A stretch of DNA of 64,000 bases from Bryopsis sp. KO-2023 (Eukaryota; Chlorophyta; Ulvophyceae; Bryopsidales; Bryopsidaceae): assembly GCA_030272585.1 (NCBI GenBank), contig BSYQ01000007.1:4964001-5028000 (forward strand). Direction: 5' to 3'. A program made the translations under genes and the position numbers. How positions within the stretch are numbered: position 1 is the stretch's first letter; each line of letters starts with the position of its first letter. Under the pieces are notes generated by a model. The model saw nothing but the letters and a program-made list of their open reading frames with translations, was not told the DNA's origin and did not search any database. Below are positions 31,468-45,111 of the stretch, piece by piece.

Positions 31468-32730
31468 GCTGGTGGTTGGGTGTTCAGCGGAGAACTCGCA
31501 TGGAGCCAATTTCAATTGTGTCTGTTGGAAGCAGGGGGGGGCTGTAGAATCAATGATAGAAGGGGTTGGAAAATAGTGAAGGGCAGTTTGCCTGAGTGGC
31601 ATGATCAACATGTGTTTGACGGAACCAGGGAGGGGTTGTGCATGTAATGATTGGGGGCATAGTTCTTAAATTTGAGGGCTGAGATATTCTGTCTTGGTCC
31701 ATTTTGATGCAAGCATTCTAACCATTATTCCCTTAACTGCACTGGATGCAACACCTGACTGCCTTGGAACGTTGATGAATGGATTTCAAAGCAAGAGGTT
31801 GGCCACTCCCCCCCCCTCCCCACACTTCCTAATTTGAAAGCTGTCATTACTACAGGATTCCCACTACAAAAATAGAGTAGGCAACATTGTGGATTATGCA
31901 ATTCTTTGACAGTATGTCTCTTGATCTGCATTGCAAGTTTCTTTTCAAAACAGAAAGGAACAAGGCGATCAAAAATACTGACTTCCCAATTAAAATGAGC
32001 TGCATCGGAAAAAAAAAATAGACCCTGAATAATTAATAAAATCAAGAAACCATCCATTAGTGTAAGGCAAAAATGGGCTACAACGAAATGAAGTGGAAAT
32101 CCCTGCACTGAAAATAAACCTCTCCCCTTTCAAATTCCCTCCCCCCTCCGCCCCGTTGTACCCAATTTCAAAAATTCTGAGAGGAATCAAGTCACTTGTG
32201 GAAATACAGTTTGTGAACACAATTTGCAGGTACTGTGGGTGGTTGAGCATTGGTTTCGATCTGTCTGTATATTCTTTGCATGATTTTCTGTTTGCTTGGG
32301 TCTTCCCAGAGGCTCTACGTTTGATATGCATAGATTTTTTCCCATTACCCTACCTCAGAAGCTTTGATTACATCATTTTTAAGAATCTAGCCAAAGAATT
32401 ATTTCATTTTCTCCAAGGAAGAACCAATCCCCCATCCCCCAAAGTGCTGAGACACCACTCTTTCTGCATCACAACTTGCTAACTTTGAGCTGTACATAGC
32501 CTAAGAATTTCCAAATTCTACCCCCCCCCAACACAACCAAGAAAATATATCGCTACCCAACAGAATGCCGTCCCTCCTCCCCCACTCTAAACCAACATCG
32601 CCACGAAACCCATGTTATCAATTCAAAAACCCACTCGACTTGGATTTAAACCTGATGGAAGCACCACCGTCCCCTCCTTCAACCCCCCCCCCCAAAAAAA
32701 AAGGAAAGAAAACAATCATCGCATTCCAAG
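31468..32730. other. Intergenic region between SF3B5 and PI4KA 3' ends
   Basis: About 1.3 kb between two converging genes. It has A/T-rich sequence and a C-run/A-run tract (32683-32703) just beyond the PI4KA stop. Open frames here look like chance. Confidence 0.5.
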
Positions 32731-35700
32731 CTAATACGTGTAGTTTTGGATCTTGTCGTAGAAGCCGGTGGTCCAATGGCAATACGAGGATTTGATCATG
32801 TCTTTGACCATGGCAGCGACTTGGGCTTCGGTTTTGTCCAGGTGGAGGCGAGCCAGCATGTTATCGACGGCTTTGCCGATATAACAGGGGAGGCCTGAGT
32901 TTTTCATTAGAGCTACGCATGCCATTATGGGATCAGCGACCGTTCTTGCGGCCAGAAATCCCCGGATGCACAATTCCTCAAATTGATGGAACAGGTGAGA
33001 TGTCATCATGCCTGAAAAAGAGTGTGGCCATCATTATATATATCTAATGAAAAAATATATATCTATATATACATTTTTTTTTAAATCCAAAAACCACCGC
33101 ATGTCGGCTTTTCTGGACGTAACCTGCCCACCATAGATAGACCCTCTGTGTTTATTCATTTGTAATATTGATGGACAATCGATATGGTGCAGTCCAATAC
33201 AAAATGCACGATTTGCAATTTCGTGACTTGTGCGACTTACCACCAGGATCCACCAACTGGGCCATTTCATGACTGAGCTTGAAATCGGCCGCCTCAAACT
33301 TCATGTTGCCCCCAGGGGAAATCTCCAGAATGAATCCGAAATCGATGTGCACAATATGACCCTCAGAGTCTATCAGAATATTTCCGTTGTGTCGATCTTT
33401 GCATTGCAGCAAGTAGCTGGCCACGCAGTATCCAGCCTCCGAGCGCATGAACTCTCTTCTGGCCGACTCAAATTGAGGGTTTCCGGGGGCTCCGAATTCT
33501 CGTTGGAAGATTTCGTACAGCCCGCCATCAGTGGTTTCCCCCAATGCAGATCGGGACTTGCTGTTCGGGACGACCTCGATGATTCCTGCACACACAGAAG
33601 TTGGGGATGATTTGAGAACCCAATCACATTCAGATTTTCAACCCCCCCCCCCCCCCAAAAAAAAAAAAAAGGGCATGAGGGGAATATAAGAAACCAATGT
33701 TTTGAAATAAGCTCGTTTTCTTTCCTTTTCTTTCAAATAAAACAAAATCATAGTAAATATGAAACAGAACAAGCTCCCCTCAAAATACCTTTTTCGTAGT
33801 CTGTTGGGATGACACCATATGGGCAAAGGTACAAATCCAATCCTGCCTTCTGGAATGCATCCCCCAAAATTTTGATCACTTGGAGCGCCAGGACGTCTTG
33901 CCTGACATCGTCCCCAACTTTGAAAATACAAGCCTGGTAGAAAATTGACACTCACTCATCCATCAATTTGAAAACATCACACACACAAATCAAGAACAAT
34001 AGACTTAACACTCCAAATCTTTAAATATGACTAATAAATGGGCACCCCTCCCTTTTTTCATTTCCAGAATGAGCTTTTAAAACAAACACAGAAAGGATCT
34101 CAATGTGTCAGGAGTACGATGCATAAACCACCAAACCCTCCAAACGAGGGCACAGTTGCTCGATTCTTGTATCTCCTCAACCAACCTGTTTACAGAGTCG
34201 GTAGCCTTCCGGATGATGCTCCTGCACAGCAAACTGTACGAGGATTGGCATTTTCTCTTTGCTGGGCATCGGTGTGCCGCTTTCGGGAATCGATTCCAAC
34301 ACCCTTGCATCAGGATTCGTGGGTAAGTACAGATCCTTCCGTGGAAGCTCTATTTTTCTAAGCTCCTCAGCTATTTTGGCACGCCTCTCGTCTTTTGCAA
34401 TATCGAACAACTCTTCAGATATATTGGTGACCTGTACATACAACAGACCAGAGACTAAGCAGAAACATAGGCATATATTTTTTTGGGGGTGGGGAGGAAA
34501 TAATGTGCCGCAACATGCAAAAAGAGAATCACCATCATGCCAAAAACCCGTGCATCCATCCAACATTCACGGATGATGTGGTCCCATTATATTCCCCCCC
34601 CCCCCCGGGACATTCACTGACAAAAACGCATGCATGCAAGGATTGTGTCTGCCATAATGCATACAAATGATGCTAAGCAGTCACAGATGCATGCATGCAT
34701 GATGTGATGTGAATGTACATGCATGCATGTGGACCCTCTTCTTCTAACCTTATCAAAGTAAACGGTTTCTGCCTCCGTGAATGCTTTCTCCTCAGTGTCT
34801 AGGGATGCCAGGATCGACCCATACACGCGTTCGGTGTGCCCCCAAAGTCCAGTATCGCCTGGAGGCTTCCACCCAGATCTTTTGATGGCAGGATTGAAAG
34901 CTTCAGAGGGGGGTTTGAATTCGGACCTCAAGTACCACAGCAGTCGATGGCAGAATGTTCGAGATGTGTGGCACACTGTCCGCAAGAAATCCTCCAAAAT
35001 GTGGTTGCCATCCTCCCTCAAGCATTGCACCAATTGTGGTAAATAAAAAGCCAGCTGCAAGGACACACACAGAGTGGTTTGATTTTTTTCGTTATTTCCT
35101 TGCATGTTGAAAAAAACCTTTAAAAAAGATAAAAAATGAATAAAAAAAGAGTAGAAAATTTGAACAATGAGTGTAGGAATCAGGGGTTGAAGAAATCAAG
35201 TTACTGTAAAACAAAACAAAACAAAAATTAACAAAAAAGGGAAAACAAAATTGTGAAAATAATTTCCATGGGTTCGAAAACGATCAGGTTGACACAAAAA
35301 ATGAAAAAAATAATCAACCTCTTCTGGATCGACGTTCCGGAGCGATTTGACTGCATATTCTTTGATGGCGCTGTGCTTTGCAGCATCTGAAGACATCAGC
35401 ATCAAAGCATTTGCAGTGGTGGCTGGCGCCCAATGTCTCAAGGCATCGTATTTCCCTTGCACCGTCATTCTCCTTATCGAATCGCAAGTTGTGATGATCA
35501 TGGCTGCCATGGGCAGAGCTTGAATCGCAGGGTCCGATATATTTTTGGACACCAGCGTGAACAGCTCGCTGATGATCGCCTGGACCCCCAGGAATCGCTG
35601 CGACATGGATAGTGCCATTTTGGGGTCCACCGCCCAAGCCACCCGTGTAAGGCGCTGCCAGTCGGAGGTGGTTTCTGTTCGTTGTCGATTGGGATCTGCG

Positions 35701-38700
35701 TTTGGTAATGGACAAGCCCACACCTGAAAGAGAAACCATGGCGTTGGATTCAGCAACGGACTTGGATTTTGTTGTAGACCTCTTTTTCCCTGAAACTGTG
35801 GCTCAGTAGTCCATCCTTTAACTGTGCAGATGACTGATACAGGATTCCGTTGAAACTAGCCATTGTTCTTCTTAATTTCTCACCACTATTTCATATTTTT
35901 GTTCCAGGAATCGCAGCCTACCTTGAGGCGGTGAATTTCTGCTTGGCACAGATGAAGAAGGAGCTCCTTCCGTTGGCGGCCCAACAATGGCTCCCACCCA
36001 GCACCACCCCATACCGAAGCCAAAACTGGGGCGATCCGCTTTCGATCCAAGTTATCCTCCCAGGAATTCAAGATGCTTTCGAAAACATCCACTGCCAGAG
36101 CTTCTTCCTCGTTTTCGGTTCTTGTCCATCCACCATACCATGCAGGGGGGCACTCAAACCTAGTCAAGCCAACAGGGAAGTTACATTGATAAATGACTAA
36201 TCATCCTGGAACAATGATTTGCCAATGCCAAGTGTCTGGAAGGTGTCAATAATCCATGCATCGATGTCTGTCCATGCATATTCCCCCCTCAAGAAAAAAA
36301 AACAAACACGAAAACATGCGTTTATATATTACCAGGTCAGTCCAGCTTTGATGATCCGTTCATAGAGGACCGCTGCTGAAACCGATTCCACATGATCCTT
36401 CAAGCAGAACTCGCAATACCGGAGGCCAAGAGTCAACAGTTTGAACAGCGCTCCGGCGGCTGCGGGATGATGACTCAGCACAGAGGGGTCCCCCAAAGAC
36501 TGCTGCAAAAGGCGGCCATAGATCGCACAAAAAGCCCCTGTGCTGGGTTCATTCCTCACAAGCTCCCACTGTTCCAGTAAAAAAGACAGCCACAGAGTGT
36601 GGGCGTTGATCCCTTCCAGACACTTGGCATCTGCAGAAGCATCTGTTTGCAAAAAAAAAAAAACACCACCGAAACGAAAAAGATAACTCAATGAGCTTTT
36701 CGATTTCTCTTGCAACGACTGATGAAACTTCCTTTGAAATTTTTGAAGCTGAGAAAATATGGTAAGAAGATTGATTACCTTGTTCTGATTTCGTTCTGCT
36801 GAAAAGCCCCAGATTTCTCTGCACAGTCCACAGCCACGCATCCACCACTTCCCCCAGCAACCTAACCATCGATCCAGGAGACCCCGTGGCCAGCCACTCC
36901 CACGAAAAAGTCGCCATTTTCATCATGTCAGTTCCGAACCTGCACGCACTCAGTTTTCAGCCCCAGTTTTCGAACCATAAATCCTCTTGTCTCCTTTTTT
37001 TTTCTGAGTTACTTTTGAGGGAAGGGGCATCTCTGTTGCTCACCGTTTCACTGGCACCCAACAGATCGACCGAAGCAACCGATGGGGAACTTTGGAGTCT
37101 TCGCATAGCAGCAATGTGGCGACCGCCTGCACAGAAAATCGTAACCTATGTCTTCCATCTATTTTGTATGTTGAGTACTTTCGATCCCACATCCTCAAAA
37201 TAAAAAAAAAGCAACGATTTCACGACTAGAAAAAAAAAAAAAAACACACGAAATATTATGCTCTTGACTGCCCATTGACTTCGACATGCGAGAACGTCAA
37301 TACATTTGAAAACAAAAGAAACCAAATAATCACCAGACATTTCCAATTCTAGATTCCATATCAATTATCCACGGTCGATTTCACAAGATTTTTGGGATAG
37401 GGCATGCCCCAACCTGTAAATACAACTCCTCCAGATCCTTCTTCGAAACCTGCTCCTGCAACCCCTTCTCCAGCATATCCACCACCTGCCAGCCCAACAA
37501 ATGAAAACTCAAAAAAAATTTCAACTCCCTCACTAGAACTTGAGGGATCGCAACTCAGAAAGGTCTGCAGCGATTGTTTACCCCCTCAGCCATGGAAGAC
37601 CCCATCCCGTCCCGTTTTCCATGAAGAGCGTCTTGAAATCCGGATACTCTGCCAACGTAGTAAGACTTTCGGGATAGGGCTCTCATGAAATCATTGGATG
37701 TGTCGATATGCACAGCCGGGGATTTTTTTTGTCTTGCACTCGAACATACAGCCAACAGATCTCCAGCACGACGTAACGTTCCCTCATCGAGGGTGTGCCC
37801 CCGGACCCTTTGATCAAGAAAAAGAGAAAAAAATATTTATTCTAATGCATCGAAAGAAAGGTAATTTTTTCCTTTTTTTTTGGGGGGGGGGGGGATCCAA
37901 TCTGTCTGCATCCAAATTTCTTGCAAAATTCCCAACACTGAATTTTCATCCCACATGGGAGCAGCAGTGTGCTGAACTTGAAATGCATGCACAAACCGAA
38001 CAGAGACAGCATCAACTGGCAGAATTACAGGGGGTTTGGACAGAGAACAAAATTAAAAAAAAGCCAGAAAAGGTAAAAACATTTCAACACTTCATGGATT
38101 GGATACCTGAGGTGTTCCTGTAAGAGGGCTTCGGCCCTGGCTGGGGCTGCGGTGGCTGCAGCATCTATCCATGCCACAGCCCATTGCCAGACTAGACCAT
38201 GATCATCTCTGGATTCGCCCCCCATCATTACATTCGCTGCCTCCTCCTGCTCTAGGCTGGCTAAAAACCACACCCCAACACAGACGGTCAACAAATTATG
38301 GGCCACCCTTTCACCATAGGGGTTCCAGCCACACAAAACAAAAAGCAGTTATGCAGCTTGGTATTTAGGGATGGTGGAGAAGGTGAAAGCAAGCAACGCC
38401 CCACACTGACAATGTGCAGCCTGTGGAAGAGAAAACCTTGAAAAACGATTGGCCCTTGTGCATTTACGTGTTGTTTTTTTTAGCTTGTTCCACTTACTCA
38501 TGAGTTTATTGAGGCATTTATGGCTCCAAATCAGCGAGGGGCAAGCCTCCAACAGTTTCTTTAGTAGTTCGGATGACACTTCTGCCACCTCGGGCAACCC
38601 TCCGACGGCTTGCCCACTCTGAGCAGCGACGTTCGTTATCAAAACCTCAGCTAGTCTTTCCTGGAGCCAAGAAAACCGCACCTGAGAGTAAGGACCCATG

Positions 38701-41700
38701 AATAACAAAAAAAGAAGAAAAAGGGGGGGGGGGGGTTGCAGTACACAATGCACACCTGCTTGCTTCTTCCACATGTATTGTTCACCCGCAACAAAATCAT
38801 TAACTTGACATTTCTGATAGGAATCCATGAGAAATTCTGATTGGGCCACTCATAGACAAAAGACAAAATCATACAAGCAAGAAACGTTGCCGCAGGAAAA
38901 AAAAAACGCTAACCGGAATTCCAATAGTTCTTTGCTCCTTCACTACCAACCCATGAGCATGCATCGGTTTTCTGTGGTGTTTCGCCAGTACCTGGCAGAG
39001 TTGGAAATCCACATTTTCCCCAGGAATGGCCCCCGCAAAACAAACCCCCATTGAAGATTTCAATCGATCGATGTGGAACTCAAAAACTTTCCTGGCGATG
39101 GCTCCATACCAAGGAGCCTCCACGCTCGTGGATGGAACAGCAGAAATATGTGCCATTATTGACACTAGAGGCGACGGATCATCTGTACAGAAGCATCAAA
39201 ACAAACCTATTTATGTAACCAAGCAAACGCCCCCTCCTATCCCCCCCCCCAAAAAAAAGCCCTCAAAAATTACCTCCACAAGGCAATGCACCCAGCGCTG
39301 CTCTGCATAATTCAACAGTAGCCACCGCCAACAAATAAGGAGTCAGAGCGGACCATTGTGGAGGCACTGTCAGAATCCCTCCGTAAGGTGCAACAGTTTC
39401 CTTGAGCAGCTCTTCTAAATACTCCGGATTGGCAGCACTGCCCGCACTCTCCAGCCGGTCCTTGAGCTCAGCTCTAAGGGTTTCTTGCATTTCGTCTGTT
39501 CGATTGGGGCCCTCGATTGCAATCAAGGCGGGGGTGGATGTTGCGATTTGGCCCAGAGCTGTTCGCCAAGCCACAGGCCATGGGTTTTCTTTTGCCCCTG
39601 TCAGCCCCACGAACTTGTACAGAGCTGTGTATATCCAGAAGATCCTGAAATGCTGAAGCCATCAAAAGAGCAACAACATTAGTAAGCAAAATCTTGATAA
39701 AAAGCCAGGATGGAAACCATACCAAATCAACCAAAAAAAATACTGGAACATGGCTGTTTTTCTTCTGTGGTCGAAAAAGAAAAAGAAAAACTGGGTGGGA
39801 AGGGGGGATCTGGAAATAGTGCAAGCCACTGTTATTCCATCAGATCCTATCGATGATTGAATTTTCCATGGAGAAAATTTGGTCTACCTTGATCAACTGC
39901 CGATCGCGGTGCAAGGGCTCCAAGCTTCGAAAGCTATTGTTGCCCCTGTTCTCCAGCATCGAATAGAAAGACTTATCCAGCCCTTCACAGCTGGCTGCGA
40001 TTGCAGGCAGAAGGGCACCGAGATCATAAATCACCCCATGCTCGCTGGCTTTCAATCCAAAATCCGAAAACAGGGCCAGTAGTTTCAGCCTGAGCTCTCT
40101 CCGGATGCTTTCAGGTCCCTTTTGGCAAAGCTTGGTCATTTGTAGGATGGCGTCGGCCATCGCACCTTTCACGGAAAAAAAAAATCAAAAAGATTTATGA
40201 ACAGTAAGCCTGTGCGATCTTTAAAAAAAAAAAAGGAAAAAAAAAAGGTTTGTTCAGTGTGTAGTTTCACTTACAGGGTTTTACATGAGCCTGTCTTCCT
40301 TTCTTGGAAAAATTGGAAAAAATCTTTAGAACCAGTCGATGAAGACCCCCCCCCCCCCCAAAGCCGACTGTATGGTTCCAAGTTTTCTCAACCAAATGAA
40401 CAACCGAAATACGGTTGTTTACGTGGGGAATAATAGATAAGGATGTTCACCTTTGCAGCTGTCCTTTGTTCCACTGACATACATCAGGCCACTGCATCCT
40501 GCGGCCCTTGGGTCTTTGTACAGCTTGATCAGCTGTTCCACAACTTGATCATGGCCCCACAAAAACTTCTTTTGCCCACTGACGCCACCAATGGTTGCCA
40601 TAACATGAACCAGACATGCATACACCTGCGTAAAAGGGGGGCAAAAAATATCAAAACTGAGAAACCCTGCTGCATATTTTGTGGAAGCAATTGGATGTGT
40701 GCAATCCTTTCATCTCGACAGTGACGGTTTCGGGTGTTGAAAGGACCACCCCCCCCCCAAAAAAAAAATAATAATGATAAAAAAAATCGTACATAGCAGC
40801 ACAACAGAAAAAGGGGATCCAATGCAAATCGTGAACAGAGAAGGAAAAGAAAAACAGACTTCGATGATGTGGATGCTCTTTACCTGAGTGGGGGCTTTTT
40901 CAGATCCCAGCATTCCGTTGATTAACAACGGCAGCAGGAGCCTGGCCATCTCTGGGTCGCCATCCACCAAGACAAAGAGCCTCCCCAATGCCATTGTCGC
41001 CACTTGCCTTTCGGCACACGTGGTCAAATCTGCCTTTTTCAAGGTCATCATTTTGTTACCCAGAGGCACAGCAATATCCCTAAAGAAGAAAAACAAAATA
41101 ATTTTTTCTTTTCTTTTCTTTTTTTTTTTGGAAAATGTATGGATACCATCAGAAAGCTGCACACATAACAAGAAGCGGAAAGGAACAAAAAAAGAAACGA
41201 GCGAATTGGAAAAAAAAACCAAAAAAAACGCTGAGAAAACCGACCTTACAGTTTTCCTGTGCCCCGCCTTCCACCCAGCAGCCAACGTACAACAAAGAGC
41301 TTCCGTGGCAACTTGACACAAAGCGATCGGAGATGCTGGGTCCTCCACCTGAAACAGAGAGTTTTACGTTACATTACATATGCTGCCCCCCTGACACATG
41401 CTTTCAACATCAAAACCTACAAAAACGTCTGCTTTAGTCCTGACCGACACATTTGCTCCATTGCTTTCAGTGTAATGTACCATATCATATCTGCGCGCAA
41501 TCCCCCTTAATGATCACAATTCCAACCCCGGCCAGACAGCACCATGATCCCCTGCCCTGCCTAACCTTGTTGATGCTGTGTGCGGTGAACTTCTGACTGA
41601 CATCCCACCCACAAGCAACGTCGCAATCGGCCATGGCCATGGACCTCAAGGAGGTCCTGGATCGAAACGATCCCTGGCTGGACGCCGCCTCGGTTTCCGG

Positions 41701-44378
41701 CTGGGCATGGTCCTCTATGAGTCGAGCCGACGACATCATCAAGGACCGCAACCTGCTCAAAATATCATTCATCGGATTTCCACCGAATCGAGCAGATGCC
41801 GCCGTCAACTCCATGCATTCGTAAAGCATGTGAGTTGCGATTCCCAGTACCTACCGTGACAACCGACCATTATGCTATCTAAACAAAATTTGTGTTTAAC
41901 AATAAAAAAGGGCAAAACCTTGCAAGGCTACCCCCCCCCCCCCTCTAAAGCTGTTGAATGCAAAGCCATTGGTCGGGATTAGAAGGGGTTCTGCACTATG
42001 TTCAGTCTTTTGAACAGGAAGTGAAAAAACCGTTTGAAAAAGCAAAATCTGGGTGGAAGCAAGGATGGCTGTAGCTGCTTTGCACCCTCACGTTATCAAC
42101 TCCGCACTCCCATGTCGATTTAAGGCAGGCCTCCGAAACCTCCAGCATCATGTTGAGAACTTTGCTCACTTCCTCCTTCAACATTTGATACTCCATGGGG
42201 GTGGAGGACTCCTTGTCGCTCGCCTTCCACAGCCTAGTCACCAAATGGGATGCCAACCGAGAAGCAGACCTCACCACAGCTGCCGAAGGGGATGATTTCG
42301 GCCTGTTTCTTATGGCGTTTTCTGGGGTGGGAGCCTCGGACAACGAATCTCCACACACCGCTGATTGCAGCAATGGCCTCAGTGCCAATCGAGCAGCGTC
42401 ACAGGAGAAAGAGACGATTTGATGCAAGGTGGATTCGTCGACATGGACGGGGGTCGACATGAGGGCGGCTCCTGTGGCTTCCTCGTGGCTGGAGGAAGCC
42501 ACAGGAAAGGTGGAGGAAATGATGGGCAGTGTCAATGCCAGGATTTTCTCTTGATCGATGTGGACGATGGCCTGGGTTTCGCCGTTTTCAGACACACCGG
42601 AGTCTTCATCCCCGGAGCGTGAACCTGAACATAAAAAATTGAATCGAACCTCATGACTAATAGCGATTTCGGGAGGGGGGGCTCCAGCGCTGGATGGACA
42701 TTACACACACACACACCTTCCTTGTAGTAATGGACTCGCAGCCAATCCAGAATTTCATTCGCATGGGAGGGGATGAGGGGGAGCCCATTCTGAAGCTTCT
42801 GGTTTCTTGAGAGCACTCGGATGATGCAGTAGCACACATTGAATCCATGGGGGAGCTCCCGCTCGGGGGACAAACATTTCATGACTAAATTATGCACTCC
42901 TCGGCTGAGCAGTCTGACATCCTCCGATCCCAACACTTGTCCACGCAGAACCCTGTGGAAACCCAACCCCATGCAAGAACGACTCATCGGCCCTATCGAA
43001 TGATGTCTAAAACCTGTTGAACATGCATTCCTTCATGCTGAACACGGTGTGTGGTGTCTTATTTGGAAAGGGGGGGGGGGGAAAGCAGCTTACGAGGTGA
43101 GTTCTTGCAGTAGCGTGGCTACAGCGCTTTGGAACTGAGATGCGTTCACTGGATCCGTGGAATCCTCCACTGGAAGGTGCAAGAAATTGCAGACATGCTC
43201 GAGATGAGCCACGATTTCTGGAACAAGGACGTCTGCATACTGACGGTGGTGAACACCAAAAAAAACAGGAAAAAGAGAAAAAAAAATCAGAGTCGACAAG
43301 AATTGACCCAATCCAAAGATATGTATTCACCATAAGCAAAGCGATCGCATTTTGAACACAGCTCGTGGATTTCTGCGATACATTTGTTGTGCGTCTGTCA
43401 TTCAAATTGATTAGACCTCTGGTGTGGTTAATTGAGGGAAAGACAGGATTCGGCATTCTGCCCAGGATTGTTGCAACGATAACTGGGGAGGTCACCGTAC
43501 AAGCATAATTAATAAATTGATTGATTGATCACATCAAACCTTCTGTCATTCCAGAACCATACTTCAAAGTTTCTTAATATCTGATGTGTTTTTACTTAAA
43601 AAGAAAAAATGACCACACACAGCTCACCAAGCCACCAGATTCCTGTAGAAACTTGCAAATCGGTAAAAGGCACAAGAATTCGGATCCTGGAGAACACAAG
43701 CTGAACGTGTTGCACTGATCATTGATGACTCTCAAATCTGAAAAATCCAATCCATTGAAGATGGCATTCCTTTGTGGGGATGTCGGCACACAAAGAGCTG
43801 CCTCCCACAACTTTTACATCTTTTGGTAAGGCATATTTTGCAATTGAGGAATTGTTTTTTTCCTTCTTGGGGATATTTTTAAGTGCAGGTTTCAGTATCA
43901 ATCCATTGAGTCCCTCAAATCACATGAAATCCCCAAGCCTAAGATATTTTCCTTTGTGGAGAATAGCAAAATGCCTCCCCCCCTTTTTTTGTTAGATTCT
44001 TAAGTGCAGGTTTCAAAAGCGATCCATTGAGGCCATGATGAGGATTTCACCAGAAGCTAAATAAACTCCATGGAAAATGGAGCTGAACACAAATCCGAAA
44101 TCATCGACGAGTTGGGAAAAAACAAATCCAAAATGTCACGGAGGCTCGTTTCGAACAATTCACGACGGGGAAAGGCAAATTAGGCACCAACCGTTCACAG
44201 CGGAGGTGGCCTTGCTGGCGTTCGACGCTGCGGATTCTCCGTTCGATTTTCTGGATCCCTTTCTTCCCGAAAGGCAAGCTCTAACTATGGCGTGGGCGTC
44301 GTCGCGTCCTTTGGAGCCCACAGCGAGCGTTCCAGCCCAGTCGCACTGGATATCGATCTCCTCCTTGCTCAACCCCAT
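32731..44378 (-). CDS. PI4KA: Phosphatidylinositol 4-kinase III alpha (PI4KA/STT4 type)
   Basis: Exons 4-27 close in phase: 43239-43094, 42952-42717, 42624-42092, 41850-41566, 41348-41245, 41079-40884, 40625-40451, 40165-39888, 39652-39274, 39164-38992, 38681-38498, 38260-38107, 37807-37582, 37485-37414, 37126-37044, 36939-36779, 36642-36333, 36159-35922, 35723-35319, 35054-34749, 34431-34186, 33933-33789, 33585-33241, 33011-32731. Exons 1-3 (about 44378-44192, 43737-43621, 43482-43331) are less sure. Total is about 2038 residues (human about 2100). The C-terminus is diagnostic: [17 protein letters not shown], the catalytic loop [14 protein letters not shown], activation loop [15 protein letters not shown] and [12 protein letters not shown]. 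An accessory helical PIK region ([13 protein letters not shown]) precedes it. The enzyme makes plasma-membrane PI4P. Upstream exons are helical HEAT-like scaffold. The start codon is the first in-frame ATG and is tentative. Confidence 0.93.
33642..33670 (-). repeat. T-run/G-run composite tract (C15A14 on the plus strand)
   Basis: Longest such tract, inside a PI4KA intron, reading T then G in the direction of transcription. Confidence 0.95.
34620..34733. repeat. GCATGC-rich cluster in a PI4KA intron
   Basis: At least four GCATGCA-type self-complementary blocks in about 110 bp, between the exons ending at 34749 and beginning at 34431. Confidence 0.75.
37873..37894 (+). repeat. T9G13 composite homopolymer tract
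   Basis: Inside a PI4KA intron, antisense to the gene. Confidence 0.95.
42471..42505 (-). other. Perfect 14-bp inverted repeat in PI4KA coding exon
   Basis: CCTGTGGCTTCCTC, a 7-nt loop, then GAGGAAGCCACAGG. It lies within the 533-nt exon 6 of PI4KA (in the segment encoding [13 protein letters not shown]), so the mRNA could form a stable hairpin. Confidence 0.85.
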
Positions 44379-45111
44379 GGGCTCAAACGCTTCATTCACA
44401 CGACGGTGAATTCTCCGTCTGCTTGTCGATTCTTTCCTGTCTTGGGTGATGTTTTTTTTAATCTGGTGCTCGAGGCGAATGTGTTTAGAATCGACCTCGA
44501 AAGGAAGATATTAGTTGATCGTTTGTGGCAAGGCGACGCCCAGCCCACAGAGTGAGACCCAATGACTGTTCAGCGACGATTCCAAGCTTCCCACTTGCTG
44601 AAGAAGGCCAAGGTTGAAAGGGTGCAATGTGACGATGGGCAACCCCCCAAAAAGGGATATACTCTCCACATGTTTGTTTGTGTGGCATACATTGAATTGA
44701 GAAATATGTTTCACAGAGATCCATTTGTCTTGGTTCAGCATTTCCTCAGGTGTTCACAGATTTCGAGCCAGTTTTTTTTTCGTCAGTAGGAAAGGATTCC
44801 TTAGAAGATTTGCTCTGGATCAAATGATAATGCTGTCAGTTTTCAGTGTTTAACCGAAACGAGGAAGCTTCGAATGGAGGGGTTAATTTTCAGGTGGAGG
44901 TGGGGTGCGATTCGCTTCGTGTCGAGTTGGGAAGCTGAGCGGTTTTGAATTCGCCTAGACCGGCAAACCGACATTTCACGTTTTGAGACCGGCACGAAGT
45001 CGGCGTTTGGGAGAAAATGAGTACATGTCTTTCTGAAAATCACTAAATTGACAGAAACAACAAGGGTTCCTTCATCTGGTGGTTTGGTTGGGGGGTTATT
45101 TTTTAGGGAGA
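44379..45111. other. Divergent region between PI4KA and POP4
   Basis: About 0.7 kb between two divergent start codons. A pyrimidine/T-rich ...TTTTTAG just upstream of the POP4 ATG could be a splice acceptor in a 5' UTR intron. I see no separate gene. Confidence 0.4.

Noticed and set aside
34569-34616. Possible CRISPR or tandem array in repeated GCATGC and C-run sequence
   Set aside because: No regular repeat-spacer pattern, and the gene context is eukaryotic.
38340-38422. Candidate PI4KA exon ending in a stop near 38359
   Set aside because: The neighbouring exons 38681-38498 and 38260-38107 join in phase without it, and including it would end the protein early.
38690-38850. Candidate PI4KA exon upstream of 38681
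   Set aside because: Phase 0 on both real flanking exons (38992 and 38681) closes without it, and the segment adjoins a long G run.
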